Part shown: in pieces, positions 1-12,561 of the stretch | Layout of the letters: every line of letters starts with the position of its first letter | How positions within the stretch are numbered: the first letter of the stretch is position 1 | Assembly (NCBI RefSeq): GCF_003171515.1 | Contig: NC_089394.1 | Location: 620,001-684,000 of the forward strand | Length of the DNA stretch: 64,000 nt | Origin: Pyrenophora tritici-repentis | Lineage: Eukaryota > Ascomycota > Dothideomycetes > Pleosporales > Pleosporaceae | Direction: 5' to 3' | The notes under the pieces: model-generated | What the model was told of the DNA's origin: nothing | Databases searched by the model: none | Seen by the model: the letters and a program-made list of their open reading frames with translations, nothing else | Program-made: the position numbers and the translations under genes

Positions 1-6
1 ACTTAC

Positions 7-320
7 CTTGAGTATGACATCCAGCTGGCTGGGCAGAAGGTTTGCGGCATGCATCCCCAGTCCATTCATTACTTGCGCAGCCGTTTGTATAGAGAGCGCT
101 ATCGACAGTACCTATCATGTTGTTAGCAGGAGAGCGCATAAGACAAATTTGTGCTGCTTACCATGGCTATCACGATGCATAGATCTTCCAGCCCGGCTGA
201 CCTCGATATCACCAGCCGTGTAAATAAACGCAGAAATACAATCATGCCAGAAACGAGTGTAAAAGCAAGAACGATAGTATTAACCCGGACACCAGCGGGC
301 GTGGAATTATCTTGCTCCAT
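7..320 (-). CDS. Fungal rhodopsin-domain (PTH11-type) integral membrane protein, 5' part only
   Basis: Exons read as 320..162 and 111..7, with a 50-bp intron (GTAAGC donor, CTAAC branch, TAG acceptor). A further GTAAGT donor at position 6 shows that the gene continues beyond the left edge. The start is the ATG giving MEQDNSTPAGVRV. A first membrane helix (TIVLAFTLVSGMIVFLRLF) is followed by a loop with AGLED and then, across the intron, by a segment containing NGLGMH and LPSQLDVILK. This order (helix, R-x-T-R, G-x-(D/E)-D, helix, NGLG-H...L..(E/S)Q...LK) is the hallmark of the fungal rhodopsin/PTH11-like domain, a 7-helix plasma-membrane family often suggested to sense external cues. Only about 88 residues are in the window, so function cannot be refined. 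Confidence 0.8.
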
Positions 321-3300
321 AATGGCTGTGGTATTAGAATGACGTCTGAGTAAGATGGAAAACAGAAGAGCCCCGAAAGAGAACGCCACGCATGCTCAAT
401 TGTCCATAACGGCTTCTCCGGGGATGTTGATGGATTACAGTGATCGCAGCAGATGGAAACAGAATCACGAAGCGGCGTTGATCGTGTAATACGGAACAAA
501 ATGAGCCTAGTAGGGGCGATGGCTTGGGGGTTGTTGCAAAAGAGATTGTCAGTGATTGGCAGAAGACTCCAAACAGCAGCAAACCCCGACCGACTTCGAA
601 GTGAGACGCAGGCTCCAGACAGTCGTGCTGAATGTGGAAGTGCGGAGCGACCCAGACTGAAATAGCTTCCAACACCACGAGCACCTACCCCCAGAACGGT
701 CGTCTCATGCGTGACGATAGTTGCGGTATGCAGATCAAATAATGCATGGACCCAATGCTGCCTTGAGGGGCGAGCCATCCGCCACATTCGGCCGCCAGGC
801 TGCTGTAATGGTGAAAAGAAGGGGGGTATAATGTCGCAACTATACCCCTAGGGTAGACTCGTGGCAGCCACCGTCGAGAAGAGACAAGGTAAGGTTAGTC
901 CTCGCTTAGCATGACCGATACGGCACAGGACGGGACTGCTGGTGTCGCATGTCACCACTAGGTGCCGCTTTTGACAGTTATGTTTCGACGACCTGAGGGT
1001 GTGAAGCACCTGGGTACTGCGTGACCGGCAACCACTTCACAATCTGGCGATCAATTCGTATGCAGCAGTGGTCGTAGCGTGTCGCCGTGCGCGTACCTGC
1101 ATCTTTTCTTTGGAGGGTGGCAGTTTGGGGCGGGATGGCGCAAGACTAAGGACCCTGCTGCAGATCTAGCCGAACGCAGACCGTGCACTGAAACCTTGGT
1201 GTATTTCTTACGAGTCTGAAACGACCCCAAGCAGACCGCTGCCGGATAAGCTTTGCCTTTGCACGCCTCTTGGAATTCTGTTCTCGGTACCTTTGATAAT
1301 GGCTATATTGCTCCACATATGGTTCTGTCCACCATAGTACCATGGAGAGCCTATTCAAGCAGGTAGTCTCAACGTCTGTCCTGCATGTCCGAGCTGCAAG
1401 CCACTCGGGATATATAACAGACCGGTACCTGCCGGCATAATTGGCTGATTGAGTTTTGTAAGCTGCAAACCTTCTTCGTGTGTAAGATTGGCTGGACTCG
1501 TCTACTCGTAGCGTGACATTGTGGACTGGATATTTTTGTGATGGACGAAATCAATGCCATTATGGAGGTGGGTCGGCGCTTGATCGAGCATGAAGCCGAG
1601 TCACTAGAGTGATGCTGATCGCTGTGTAAAAATGCAATTCCTGTGTGGCGTCAAATGCAACATGACGACAGTTGGCAAACAGAACGAGACATGGATATGC
1701 CGTAGCCAGGGGCATTGCTAAGAGGTGGCGCAGTTGGGCTTGGTGTTTCGAAAACTGGATGGCCAACGGCTTGAACCCCCGGCAAGGCTGGGGTTTATCA
1801 TATAATCAGGCTTGGTTCTTCAAATCCGTAACACTCTGAACAATGGCCTGTCAGGCAAGACGGCACGGGAGGCCACGGTATATGCTCACTTCCAATAAGG
1901 TTATGCGTCGTCGGCAGAGTTGCATGTTTTGCAAGATTCGACGAGCCCGTTCTGGGCTGGCAAGGCAGACGATCGCCACGATATTCATGACACCTTAATG
2001 CGACGGCCTTCCGGAACGTCAATACTGTGATACGCCCATAGCTCGCGGGGATCCGAGGTGTGGGATGTTAGGCTCGTTGGCGCACGCTTTGTCATGTTCC
2101 CAGTCCAGCAGTGTGATACACAATAGTCGTATGACGATTGAGGTTTCCTCGTTGTATACGTTTGTGGAGATTTGTGCGAGGCTGTTTAGCGGTGTGTTGC
2201 GAACATGACACGCATTCTTTGATTTGGTGAACCGTAATGTGGTGTCAGTAACGCGTATTGGAGCCAGCAAGAACGACGAGAAGCGCGACTTGCAAACAAA
2301 TGGCCCCGACGGTTTGCCCTGAGGTGGTAAAGCTGTGTGCGCTGTATCCGATTTATGGTACATCAAAAGTGCGAAAGAGTCGGTCAACAACGCAGTTTCG
2401 CACGGCTCCTCGGCTCTCGTGTCTAGCGGTGGCGACAACTGTGTAGATTGCTGTGTGCACAACGGGCTGTGCGGCTAAACATCGGGGGGAGCGAGGGTTC
2501 AGTTCTGTTCAGGCCGTTGCCAAATCGCTCCTCGAGGTGCGGCGATAGATGCGCAAGCGCGCTGGTGTTAAGCTAATGATGAGCACTTGAACGCGCGGAG
2601 ACGGGTGAGACGCGCTGACAGCAAGCCGTTAACTATACACGCAGTTGACTGACTTGCGACAACAGCGAGTCTGCGACAGACCTCGATAACTTTTGTTTGC
2701 CATTGCGTGCGATACAAGCATGCAAGTCGAGTCTGCAATGATATCCTCGACAGCTTTTGTCTGTGATTGAGTGCGAAATAAGCATGCAAGTCGCATAAAG
2801 GTACTGTCAAACTCTTCTTCAATCCAGTGGACAAGCCACTGAAATTAACGAAAAGCAGTACAAAGCGTACAGTTTGTTACAAAAATTCCCAGTCGATCCG
2901 AAGACCAACTGGAGCGGTCATAGTTGTAGTTTTCAACTAGCAAAAACGCTACCTCGGACGAATCCTCACTGGTAAGCGTAAAGCCCGAGCACTTGGATGC
3001 CAAAAGGAAGAGGAGGACGAGGGCGGGCGAGACTATATATCCACTGAGAGGCGCTAACGTCTGGGCACGCTAAAGTCACACGTGATCGCGCACGTCCTGT
3101 CTTTCGGCGGAACACTGGCTGTTGACGGCAGAACACCGGGTGTTGAAGTGCCAGCCAACGAGAAGAGCGCAGTCTGCCAGATGTGGGGCCAGGCAGCAGA
3201 GTCACCATCACTCGAGCCAGCGGGACATTCAGTAAGGACTTCACCTTACAATGATGACATAACGTTTACATACTGCGGAGATTTGTAATGACCTTGGTAA

Positions 3301-4692
3301 AGCAGCTGCCTGCGCATTCCGTGCGAAGATTGTGCAATAATTCCTGCAGGTAAAAACTTGGTAAGCACAGTATCCACGAAAGCATAGACACAATCCTTGA
3401 AAACCTTTCTGTGTACAGACTGGTCTTGCTTCTCTGGCATGGTCTTACAAGGTTTGCATCTACGCTTTGTCATGCCATGCCATCATCTTCACATCTGGAA
3501 GACCCCGGATAAACATGTACCCACGACTCATCCAATGAAAACATTATGATGTTCTCCAGTGCATGTCCGCCTCGTGGCCTGAGAAAGAAGTACCTGGTAG
3601 TACCTAGGACTCATTAGGGTCCATGTTCCACACTATGAAGTTACAATTCTCCGGCCGTGGGGGGCCACCTCATCAATCCATAATGACATTGTACCTTGGA
3701 AGCTACACGATACTTCCTTGAATTGACATACTATCTATCTGCGAAGCCGTATCCTCAAACTTCTGTAAACAGCACGCATGATAGTGTGAGCATCATCGAC
3801 ATACCGCATAGAGGCAAGCTCGAGAAGACGCCGGTCCTGCGAAGCCGGCCGTGGGGGTGTGAAATGTAAGCGCTCCCGATGCATGGGGCCCTAGATATGT
3901 TTAGGAAATCTACATGACAGTTTGTTCCAGAAACATCAATGTACAGTAAGGCAGGATCGCCCGTGTGGCTATTACTCAGTCCCTAGCCACGCCGTGGGTC
4001 TCTAGCCACTTCCACGTGTATAATGCTGATCATATTTGTCTTTAGTCAATTCAGAACATGCCACAATGTGACACGCCTTACTTGGAATTGCATGGTACGA
4101 TGCATCCAGGATCGTTCAAGGTCAAAACCACCCGCGCGGTGGCTGTTCTGCAGGTCCGGTTCACTATCACGAACGCTACAATTCGTCATCTCTAGCGGAC
4201 CTTTACTCCGTCCCTCGTTAGCCTGTCTTATCGTGAAAGCGATGCGTGGTATGCGAGTTCAAAACATGGAAGGGCTCCGCGGCGATCAATATTCGCCAAA
4301 ACCAGGAGGGGCTCGGACCATGATTCCGTATCTTTCGGAGTCAAGGACCGATCACAAAGGCAGGCTTCAGTTGTGGGAATATGTTGTCAATTTGGATATT
4401 GGATATTCCCTACCAACGCTTCTTCTTCTGCAAAACACGCTCGCACCTTCCATCCTGACCGTACTTGCTACTATATGACGTATCAAACCCCCCTGGCGTC
4501 ATGAAGGATTCTTCCACCTAAGACCCCGCACACGTGTCAGTTGGTACGGCCCGTCGTCTTCCACTCCGATGTCCGCTCATGAACCATGTTTAGAGATCGT
4601 TACATCGTAAGCCAAACTTATTCTGATCCCTTCTATCCATGGCGTGCACTTCGCATGAGCAAACACCAACTTACGCTGCGCCAGTCTCTTGC
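321..4692. other. Gene-poor 4.4-kb interval
   Basis: No ORF here has a recognisable domain, and short frames on both strands lack splice-consistent extensions. It separates the first exon of the rhodopsin-type gene from the 3' end of the Zn2Cys6 regulator; both are on the minus strand. A degenerate 62/64-bp direct duplication lies at 2668-2793. I see no clear transposon ends or tRNA. Confidence 0.5.
2668..2793. repeat. Degenerate tandem duplication, 62/64-bp unit, two copies
   Basis: Copies at 2668-2729 and 2730-2793 both begin AGTCTGC and both end GCATGCAAGTCG, sharing an internal CTTTTGT and a GTGCGA segment. The copies differ at roughly a quarter of positions, so the duplication is old. 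It lies in non-coding DNA. Confidence 0.7.
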
Positions 4693-7346
4693 TCATCGTG
4701 GCACGTAGTAGCCTGCGTCAAAGTTCGAGGCCTCAGAATGAGGAGGGAAAGTAGCGCCAGTCATCGTGGTACCATAAGCTGGAGCAGAGGCGGCAGGTAT
4801 CACTGTTGGTGCTTGGCCGAAAGCACCGGACGGGACCGGTGCAGGAACGCTAACCCTTGTGTTAGAGACCGGCTGTCGTACAACTGGGGCGGCTGTCCGA
4901 TTCCAAAGATCCGATATGTCGACGGCGTGTCGCCTAGCAACGCTTTCGAAACAATTGAAAGCCACACGATGAGCACGCTCAGCTACGGAACCTTTCATTC
5001 TCTGCAACCAGCGTATGGTCTTTCTTATACAATGAATCATCATTGTGGTGTCGAATGAGGTGGAATTGGGATGCGAGAGAGCAAGGAGGAAGACTGAGAT
5101 GGCCTGCATCATGTGGTGAATGAGACACCACCAAGGACTCTGCTCGTATAATTGCGTGTAAGACTCCTCGGGTAAAGAAGCGACAATAGTTCTCGCAGCG
5201 CCAACACAGTTATCTGCCATACGCTTCGAGAAGCTTATGTCGTTCCCGTCCTTCCACGGTTGTCGCCGCACAGTCAAACACGGCCGCGTAAGCAAAATCT
5301 GCGCACTGCAAAGTTGGAACCGGAGAAGCATGCGTTCTCGTCCAAACGCATCAGGCTCGCGTGGTGCTTCATACAGCCGGAACTCTGGGGGCAATGAGCG
5401 GGCCCATTGGTCGAGGCGTTGGTCTAGAAGAGCGATATCCCGCTGTATATCATCTGAAGACCTAATCATCGTCCCTGCTGAGTAAAGAGAAGTGAGAACA
5501 CTTTGAGTTATGATGGAAAGCTGTACCACAGCCCTGAAGTAGGAGACCGAACTGATGTCTGTTGTTCCAGGGCCTATTGCTGTATGAGATGGATTTGCAG
5601 CCAGGTTAGGAGAGAGAGGAAAGGCAGGCGAGTGTAACGTTGCAGGAATTCCTGCATGCATACGGTATGCCGGCTCCAGTGCTTCAGATGCATCTTCCTC
5701 TGGTACCGACATGGGCAACGGTACTGAGCAACAAGAGTCGACCACAATGCTAGGCCGGCCTGTTATAATGCTGAGAGTTCTCTCGAGCGAGTATAGGCTC
5801 CACCATGTTTTCACCAACGATTCTCGTTTTGTCGCCGTCGCAGAAGGGTCCTCGTTTCGTACGTGTAGACCAAGGGAGTATGCCGAGCGAAGAGCCGCAC
5901 CAACGACCGTCCAGGCCCTAGTTTGATCAGTATGTTGTCTCTGCAAACAATCGTACACGTTTTCTGGAAACTCACCGACTAACTTGTCCAGTGCTGAGCC
6001 AGTAGAACGCAAGAAGACCTAACCCTTGGATTTGGGGCACGTCAGGGTGACTGGTCATCGCCGCCTCGCTCATACCAAATGCTCGTGCTCGCGCTTGGTA
6101 TATAATATGATCTCCACCATCCCAATCTTTGTTGAGCAGGTATGCATAGTTGGCGCCGATAGCAAAGACGAGATTCAGAATGGCTTGCCATTTCGGATTG
6201 AGGCGTGGTGCATTTCCGCTACGCAACGCCGCAAAGTAGGCGCGAGTCTGGTCCCCAAAAGCTTTGCGTGGTAGGATGGGGAAAGAGTCGTGCACTTTAA
6301 GCATGTAGCATTGTACCAAATGCTCAGCAAGCTCGGGCTGTGGCAGCTCGTATGCGTTCACGTAAAAGTCGATACTCACATCATCGCTGTCGACCCAAAA
6401 GCTGAATGAGCTTACTTGATCACTGCCAGATGCGTAGGCATGCTGTCGTTGAGGTACTGCCCCAGGCCAATCTCCGTCTATTCTTTCGCCTTGCGCGAGT
6501 GCGACTGTGCGCAACCATTGGATCTCTGAGCTCTTGCCGACGAAACCTGTGGCGCGAGCTTCGTCTCTGCTGTGCAAGTCTTCATCGAGCAGATCCAGAC
6601 CCTCAGTCTCATGACGCTCGAAAAAGTCGGCATTGCCGACGTCCACACTTCCTTGTGAGCTCTGGGTGTCAACCTCGAGGTTCGATGGCGTTGGAGTGTG
6701 CCTCTGATCCGAGAAGTCTTCATCAATCTACGGCTGTGTGAGTATACCAATGATATCAGTTAGTATGGTGTTGTGAAGAAGACTCACCTCGTCCAGGATG
6801 TCGCTGATCCGGTTGCGGTCTTCTACGCTTGCGCGGGCCTTCATCTCCCGCAGGAGTCCCGCCAGATGTTGGCATTGTTCAGTTACGCTGATACCGTCAG
6901 TACCCCAGCAAAGCCCGGATCGGAAGGAGAACAAACATTTTCAACCGGTCTTTCCGAGGAAGAATATACACGCATTCACGGTGTGTGGTCGCGCAATGCT
7001 TGCACGTTGGCTTTTCGCCCGTACACTTGATCTTGTGGGAACGACACTAAAACGTGCGGCATTGCCGTTAGAAACCGTAACAATTTAGAAGAGCAACCTA
7101 GCCTATCAGGTGATGGCAACGGTGTTGGGTGCCAGGAATAGTATGAATTTTGGCATCCGCGATTGCACAAGTTTGTGCGCGATTCAGACTCACTCCAGTA
7201 CAGGCTCGTGGCACTCGACGTCTGTCTTTTGCCCCGGTAATTTCTTGCTCAGCTCTTTGCAAGCGTGGAATTGCAATTTTTTGCTGGCCGAATGATGTCA
7301 AGCCAGGATTTGATTGGCGGTGGTATCCGGGAGGGTTTGATGCCAT
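4693..7346 (-). CDS. Zn2Cys6 transcription factor with fungal_trans domain
   Basis: Five exons: 7346..7194, 7046..6937, 6887..6788, 6727..5976, 5917..4693; introns 147, 49, 60 and 58 bp; 779 codons plus stop. The zinc cluster is split by intron 1. Exon 1 ends with RRVPRACTG and exon 2 begins CRSHKIKCTGEKPTCKHC, giving Cys49, 52, 59, 66, 69 and 76 with the exact CX2CX6CX6CX2CX6C spacing. A linker/coiled segment (DRLK...EQCQHLAGLLREM) follows, then a GKSSEIQWLR motif near residue 170 and the fungal_trans region, recognisable by the block SRAWTVVGAALRSAYSLGLH joined across intron 4. This family comprises nuclear DNA-binding regulators. Targets are unknown, and no neighbouring cluster reveals its role. 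Intron 1 is longer than the others but has CTAAC before its TTTTAG acceptor. Confidence 0.9.
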
Positions 7347-10094
7347 CGTCGGAGGTAGTATACCGCAGATCGAAGTTGGTTGTTGCTAAAAGAATAGATG
7401 TTCTATCAAACATACAGTAGTAACAGGCGACGCGGCAACGGAGCGAATTGCATGACGACCCATGTCGGTCATGTCGGTCATGCCGGTCATGTCGGGACTT
7501 GAACTACTCCCACAGCATACGGCTCTGGTTTAGTGGACGACGCCATGGATCGAAACAAGTCATTCAAGACATCACACCTGAAGCCCGGATGCTGGGGTCG
7601 AGACATGCATTCCTGAAAGTTTATCGAGCTAGGGCTGTATTTCTCCATAAACGCTCGGGAACTTCGGTCGGAACATTTCACCGGGACCAATGGGAGCAGC
7701 AGTAATGGCCCCTGACCCCGGCCCTTCCATTCTGACGACAGGACGGTTGTGGGCCGATCTCAATGTTATCAATATACGCTTGCCTGTGGACGTCCTTGTA
7801 GGTGCCTGACGGTACGTTGAAGATATCATGAAGGATTCAGCGATTGCCGACTAAAGGTTCCAAAGCCTCATCTGGAAAGGATACACTGTGGAACTGGTTG
7901 ATCAAGTGGATCTATCAAAGCTTTGCCTTGTCAGCTGTGGTCGGGCCACAATGCACGCGAAGAGCAGTGTCTACCGTTAGTGCCATGGACTGGGATTGTA
8001 TGCGATAATAGGAAAGCAATCGAGGTAGGCGCGCAGATGCCACGATGCAAAACCATATACCTTCTGTCATTATGAGGCGAAGAAGTGGCCATGATCCCTC
8101 CCACGGCATGATAGCAGGTTTATTCCACCCATAACTAGTCGACGTGTGCAGGTCAGACTCTGGTGCGGCCGAGCTGGGGTTTTCGGCTAAGTTACACAAC
8201 CGTACGTGTTGCGGGGCACACTGACTCGGCTGTCAGTCTGGCGTCTGCGCCTTTTGTTCGATCCTAGACCATTTGAGTTTTTAAAAGACAAATCGGCATC
8301 ACGGCACAGTGGCACAAGATAACACGGCGTGGCTTATGCAGGCATCGAGAAGCCGTTGATCGTCCAGTCACTCCTTACTCGATAAGGATAGCGGACCTGG
8401 CAAGATCGTCGCGAAACGAACACTCTATCTTGAGGGTATCTTGAGGGTATCTTGCTTTTGTGAGTTTGTTATATGGAAACCTCTCGAGGGATCACGATGA
8501 CAGACTGGGGCTGGGCTTTGCTAGTGGAGATGATTTGATGGATTGCATGGAGCTTGGCCAATAACATTCTGGATGATGCATCAATAGCCGATGAGCATAC
8601 TTTATGGCGATGAGAGATCGACTATGTATTACCACGACTCAAAGGCACAACAACGTCGATGAAGCTCGTGAAGAGACGTTGAGTCGCCTCGAGTTGCGTC
8701 CGAGGTACAGCCAGCCAATAGCTAATTCCTCGCTTTCAGCCTTATGCGGTGGGACTATCAGCGAGACGAGAGAAGCTTTGATGTCTGAATGGAGGAATGC
8801 GAATACGACCAGACCTGGATCTGAGCTTGTTCTGGGATCCATTTGGACACGCATCCCTTCACCAACTAGCCGCATGTGCTTTTTGCCCGGCCTTGACTCG
8901 CAACTTTACATGCCGAAGAGGGAAATGCGCAGATCAACTCATGGTATTTGGTGGAAACATGTGCGGAATAGACTCCGCGCGTCCGACTCCACCAACCAAA
9001 AAGATCTGATGACTTGCTCTCGCAGCACCGAGCCCACTGAGGGGCTTCTGAAGTTCGTCAGGTTCGCCGGCGGGTTGGCGCTACTCTGTAGCCGACCTGG
9101 GGCTACTATAGCGCGGGATCTGGCAGTAATGACATGGGTCAGATCGCGCAAACTTGGGTGTCCCGGCACTCTGACTCTGGGACCTTCTCCCGTGGCACTA
9201 CTATTCGGTCACCATGGATCCGAGAACGAGCGGCGGCGGCCTCCAGTCGTACACGTTCCGCTAACCTCCCGCGCGGTAGCTAATGCGCAACTTCAGTATT
9301 CAAGCCCAGCTTCCCCATCTACCGGTATGGGTTTTGATGCGGGGTGCTTAGTCCCATTCCATAAATCAAAAGTCGAATAGCTTAGTTAGGGTTTCCACAC
9401 ACACACACATGTGCATACTCGGTTACCGCCGCTAACTAATCGCTTCATCAGCAACGGGCCCGGGACGCCTTTTAATTTCTACTCCACATGGGCGGCGATT
9501 AGAAGAGGTCTAACGTCCGGATCTGGGCCCAAGTTACAAGTCGGAGGATTGCCGTTGTGCTTTAGGCGGCTGTCGCATTTGATATGCCTGGAACAGGCTG
9601 GTGTAGTCCAGGTCTGAGCCCACGGGTGAAAGCTCTAGTCTGGAACAGCCTGGACTAGTCTTACTATGCAGTCTCTGCAATCCTCCAAAAATTCAAAACT
9701 GTAAGCTCGCTTTTGGGCTAAGGGACGCATCAGTGGAGCCCGAGAGTTGCTCATCTCCTCGGGGTATTTTGACACTAATGAGAAAACGATGACCCGCTAC
9801 ACTTACTTGGCCACTTACCGTAAGATTATTCATACATTACACATGCTGATCGCAGCTGTGTAGCAGTTGTCTAGCCGCGCTGCGCACTGTCTCAAATTGA
9901 TAGTGCGCCGGACCCCAAACTAACTGAGCATCCAACTGCAACGACACAAGTCTCGACAGAAACTTGGAAGTTAGTCTCTGGACTATCAAGGCGAGGAGAT
10001 TGAAATACAAATGACACCCCATAATGCACATGCTATAGACTTCTGCAACATCATATTATGGTAGCATCGCCACTCTCACGCTGGGACACCGTTA
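7347..10094. other. Intergenic, 2.7 kb, no supported gene
   Basis: This is upstream of the minus-strand Zn2Cys6 gene, so the first kilobase is its likely promoter. It contains a 9-bp tandem repeat (TCGGTCATG-like, about four units, near 7460-7497), a 13-bp repeat (about 8430-8455) and a (CA)7 run at 9396-9409. A 258-codon open frame at 8604-9380 has no recognisable features. Confidence 0.5.
10081..10094. repeat. Left target-site duplication of the SINE
   Basis: CTGGGACACCGTTA, identical to 10658-10671 on the far side of the element. Confidence 0.85.
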
Positions 10095-10657
10095 GTAGTA
10101 GTAGTAGTAGTAGTAGTAGTATCCATTAACGTCCTTTTTCAGTCAGAGACTATGTAGGACGGTGGCCTAGGGCCGTTTGACTAGTTTTTTCCCTCTATAC
10201 CCGTAGGATTTCGTTTCTTTGGTCGAGTTTGACTATGGGGGTTTGGGTTTTTTGCTTCTATACAGGAAAGAGAGAGAGACCTTGTAATAGACACCCGTTT
10301 ATCTCCACCTTTGTGACCAATCCCTTTGCTATAATAACCCCGTGCTCCTAAGACTGAAAAAAACCTCGTAGGGGAAAAAGTCATGGGACCTTGAACGTTT
10401 GTTGTATATAGCGGCAGTTGCGGCATATTTTCGTCTCGGCGGTACTTTGTGGCTCGGTTGTACGGCGGCGGCTAGCGTTAAGCGTGCGGGGTATTGGTGA
10501 AAAACTTTCCAGGTTTCGAAAGGAGCCGTTCGATGTTTTTTGGTAAAGCTAGAATAATAGAATTATTATAGCGGTGAGGGGAGAAGGATTCGAACCTTCA
10601 ACCTCTGCGAGCAAGCTAGCAGAAGCAACCAGGCGCACTACCACTGCGCCATCCCCC
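10095..10657 (-). mobile_element. tRNA-headed SINE retroposon with (GTA)9 tail
   Basis: The 563-bp insertion is flanked by perfect 14-bp direct repeats (10081-10094, 10658-10671; one C is shared ambiguously with the element edge). Read on the minus strand it has the canonical SINE order. The tRNA-like head (about 10657-10575) has a Pol III A box (TGGCGCAGTGG) and B box (GGTTCGAATCC); acceptor and T-stems pair, but the anticodon arm does not fold normally. The unrelated body follows, and the 3' end is a trinucleotide tail, seen on the plus strand as nine GTA units at 10095-10121. About 55 bp next to the tail match the 3' end of the larger element at 13208-14740. SINEs are non-autonomous and depend on a LINE; none is seen in this window. 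Confidence 0.85.
10575..10657 (-). promoter_or_regulatory. tRNA-derived Pol III promoter (A and B boxes) of the SINE
   Basis: The A box TGGCGCAGTGG lies at the start of the head and the B box GGTTCGAATCC near its end, at normal tRNA spacing apart from extra bases. The acceptor strands (GGGGGGA/TCCCCTC) and the T-stem (GAAGG/CCTTC) pair. The central arm forms a 7-bp stem with a 10-nt loop rather than a 5-bp/7-nt anticodon arm, so I regard it as retroposon-derived rather than as a working tRNA gene. Confidence 0.75.
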
Positions 10658-10671
10658 CTGGGACACCGTTA
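10658..10671. repeat. Right target-site duplication of the SINE
   Basis: CTGGGACACCGTTA, a perfect copy of 10081-10094. Confidence 0.85.
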
Positions 10672-10860
10672 CCTGCGGTAAATTGTCATGTGAAGAGGCG
10701 CCGGCACTGGATAGTGCACATCCGGCATTGAATATGGGACAAGCAATTAACGCCTGTGTAGTCTTTTTTGCCTCGACACCAATCGGAGCAGCCGCCACGT
10801 TCACGAAACGAGGAATTACATTTGGATACGATATACGAAAAGCTTCGGTCTCAATGAAGA

Positions 10861-12561
10861 TCAAGAAGCCCATTCCACAAGCTTCAGCCTAAGCCTCATC
10901 CCGTTGACCGGCTTACTAGTAACCGACCCGCCCACCACAATCTTCTCCCCAGGGTCCGCCATCTCCATCTCGAAACTCCCCACAAACGCTGCAACAATGG
11001 CCCTCATCTCCGCTCTCGCAAATCTTTCGCCAATGCAACTTCGCGGACCATGCAAAAAGGTGAGGAAACTGTAATTGCTGGCGGCGCCACCATTCATCGT
11101 CGCACGCCCCGTCTCCTTGTCGATCCAACGGTCGGGCACGAATTCCTCGGCGTCCGCACCCCATAGGGCGGGGTTGCGGTTTATCGCCCACGGCAGGAGG
11201 AAGATAGTTGTGCCGACTGGGACAAACTGGTCGGCGATTATGGTGTCGCGTATTGCAACGCGCGGAGTCAAGGGGATTGTTGGGAAAAGTCGTAAGACTT
11301 CGTTGCACACGCCATTTAGGTATGGCATGCTCTCTAGTAGGCCTGCGATGTCGTAGTTGTGGTCTGATAAAAGCTTGGGATCAGGGATGTACTCGTGTAT
11401 TTCGGCGCGAAGGCGGGTTTGGACCGCTGGGTGGCGGGAGAGGAGATATGATGCCCACGCTAGGGCGGAGGATGTGGTCTCGTGCCTCTGCCAGTTAGCC
11501 TGGGTGAGCACAATGCGAAAGAGAGGAAAGAGGGCTTACCCTGCGGCCAAGAAGGTAAGGAGTTGGTCGACGAGGTTTATGTCTGAGAAGTTGTTGCTTC
11601 GAATCATGATGGATAGAATGTCGCGGCTTGGCTGGTTCTCTGGACCTTGGACCTTCATGTTGGCCTTTTTCTCCCGCACAAACTCGGTGGTTATCCTCCT
11701 TAGGTTCCCCGTGGTGATATCTACTCGCTTGTTCAAGCTCCAAGGTAGTTTTCTTATAAACCATCCTGGGAAGATGACATGGAGCACCAGAAAGAACGCT
11801 TTCTCAGACGTAGGCTGGAGAATTTCCTCAAAGTTCTTGACGAGTTCATCTTCGCTGTTGCGCAGGGATCCGATATCTCTGCCAAGCCCAGCAAGCCCGA
11901 TAATGTCGAGCGTGACCTGCGTTGTATAGCGACAAAGGTCGACGATTTTGTCCGGCTCGGCATCGACTGCACCGCGAACAGCATCTCGAAACTCGATCGA
12001 CTTGTCCCAGAATACGCCATACAGGTCCTTGATGTTTCTGAAGCTGAATGCGGGCATGATGTTCTTGCGGGAGTGCTTATGCTCCTCGCCTTCGGCCATC
12101 AGCAATCCGAATCCGATGAATCTGCTTAGGAAATTGCGCGTGTGCACCGGCTTCTCGTAATCATAGCTCTTGTGTACCAAAACATCTGCCAGGGCCTCGG
12201 GAGTCGTCGGAAACAGCCATGCGGCGTGGAAGAAGCCGCGCGCGAGAAGGAGAGGTGCGTCGGGTTGTGCCTTCATTGCCTGGAGATGCGGCTCCCCAGA
12301 GGGTCTCACCATCATCATCCATCCATGGCCGATAAGCGGTCTGAAGCCCTTGACCTTGGGGAGGTGACGCAGCGGCGAGAGAAAGAATGGATATAAGACA
12401 AGCTTATAAAGGACCAAGCCGGAAATATTAATGAACGCAAATAAGACCAGGTATGTCGCCAGTGTGTTGGCTGCAGGGAACACATGGGGTAGGAATTTAA
12501 AAGCGAAGATGGCCTCGACTGTAGGCAAGACCACGCAATTGACGAGGTTGAATTCTAGCAT
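10861..12561 (-). CDS. Cytochrome P450 monooxygenase
   Basis: Two exons, 12561..11540 and 11485..10861, with a 54-bp intron; 548 aa. A hydrophobic N-terminus (about residues 30-60) should anchor it in the ER membrane, followed by a Pro-rich hinge (LSPLRHLPKVKGF). The I-helix oxygen-activation motif AGHETTS is split by the intron (residues 340-346). The K-helix ExxR is EVLR (403-406), the PERF-type motif is FVPDRW (456-461) and the haem loop FLHGPRSCIG holds the ligand Cys491. All canonical residues are present, so it should be active. The sequence resembles fungal P450s of the CYP4/CYP52-like clan. Substrate is unknown, and no backbone biosynthetic enzyme is next to it. It sits between two retroposon insertions, whose near ends are about 0.2 kb (3' side) and 0.6 kb (5' side) away. 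Confidence 0.93.

Noticed and set aside
242..787. 181-codon minus-strand frame upstream of the rhodopsin-type gene
   Set aside because: It overlaps the first exon of that gene in another frame and has no motifs.
8604..9380. 258-codon open frame on the plus strand
   Set aside because: No domain, signal peptide or conserved-looking segment, and composition resembles translated non-coding DNA. I left it out of the gene list.
10575..10657. Functional tRNA gene
   Set aside because: A and B boxes and two stems are present, but no normal 5-bp/7-nt anticodon arm forms. It lies exactly at the end of a target-site-flanked insertion, so it is the SINE head.
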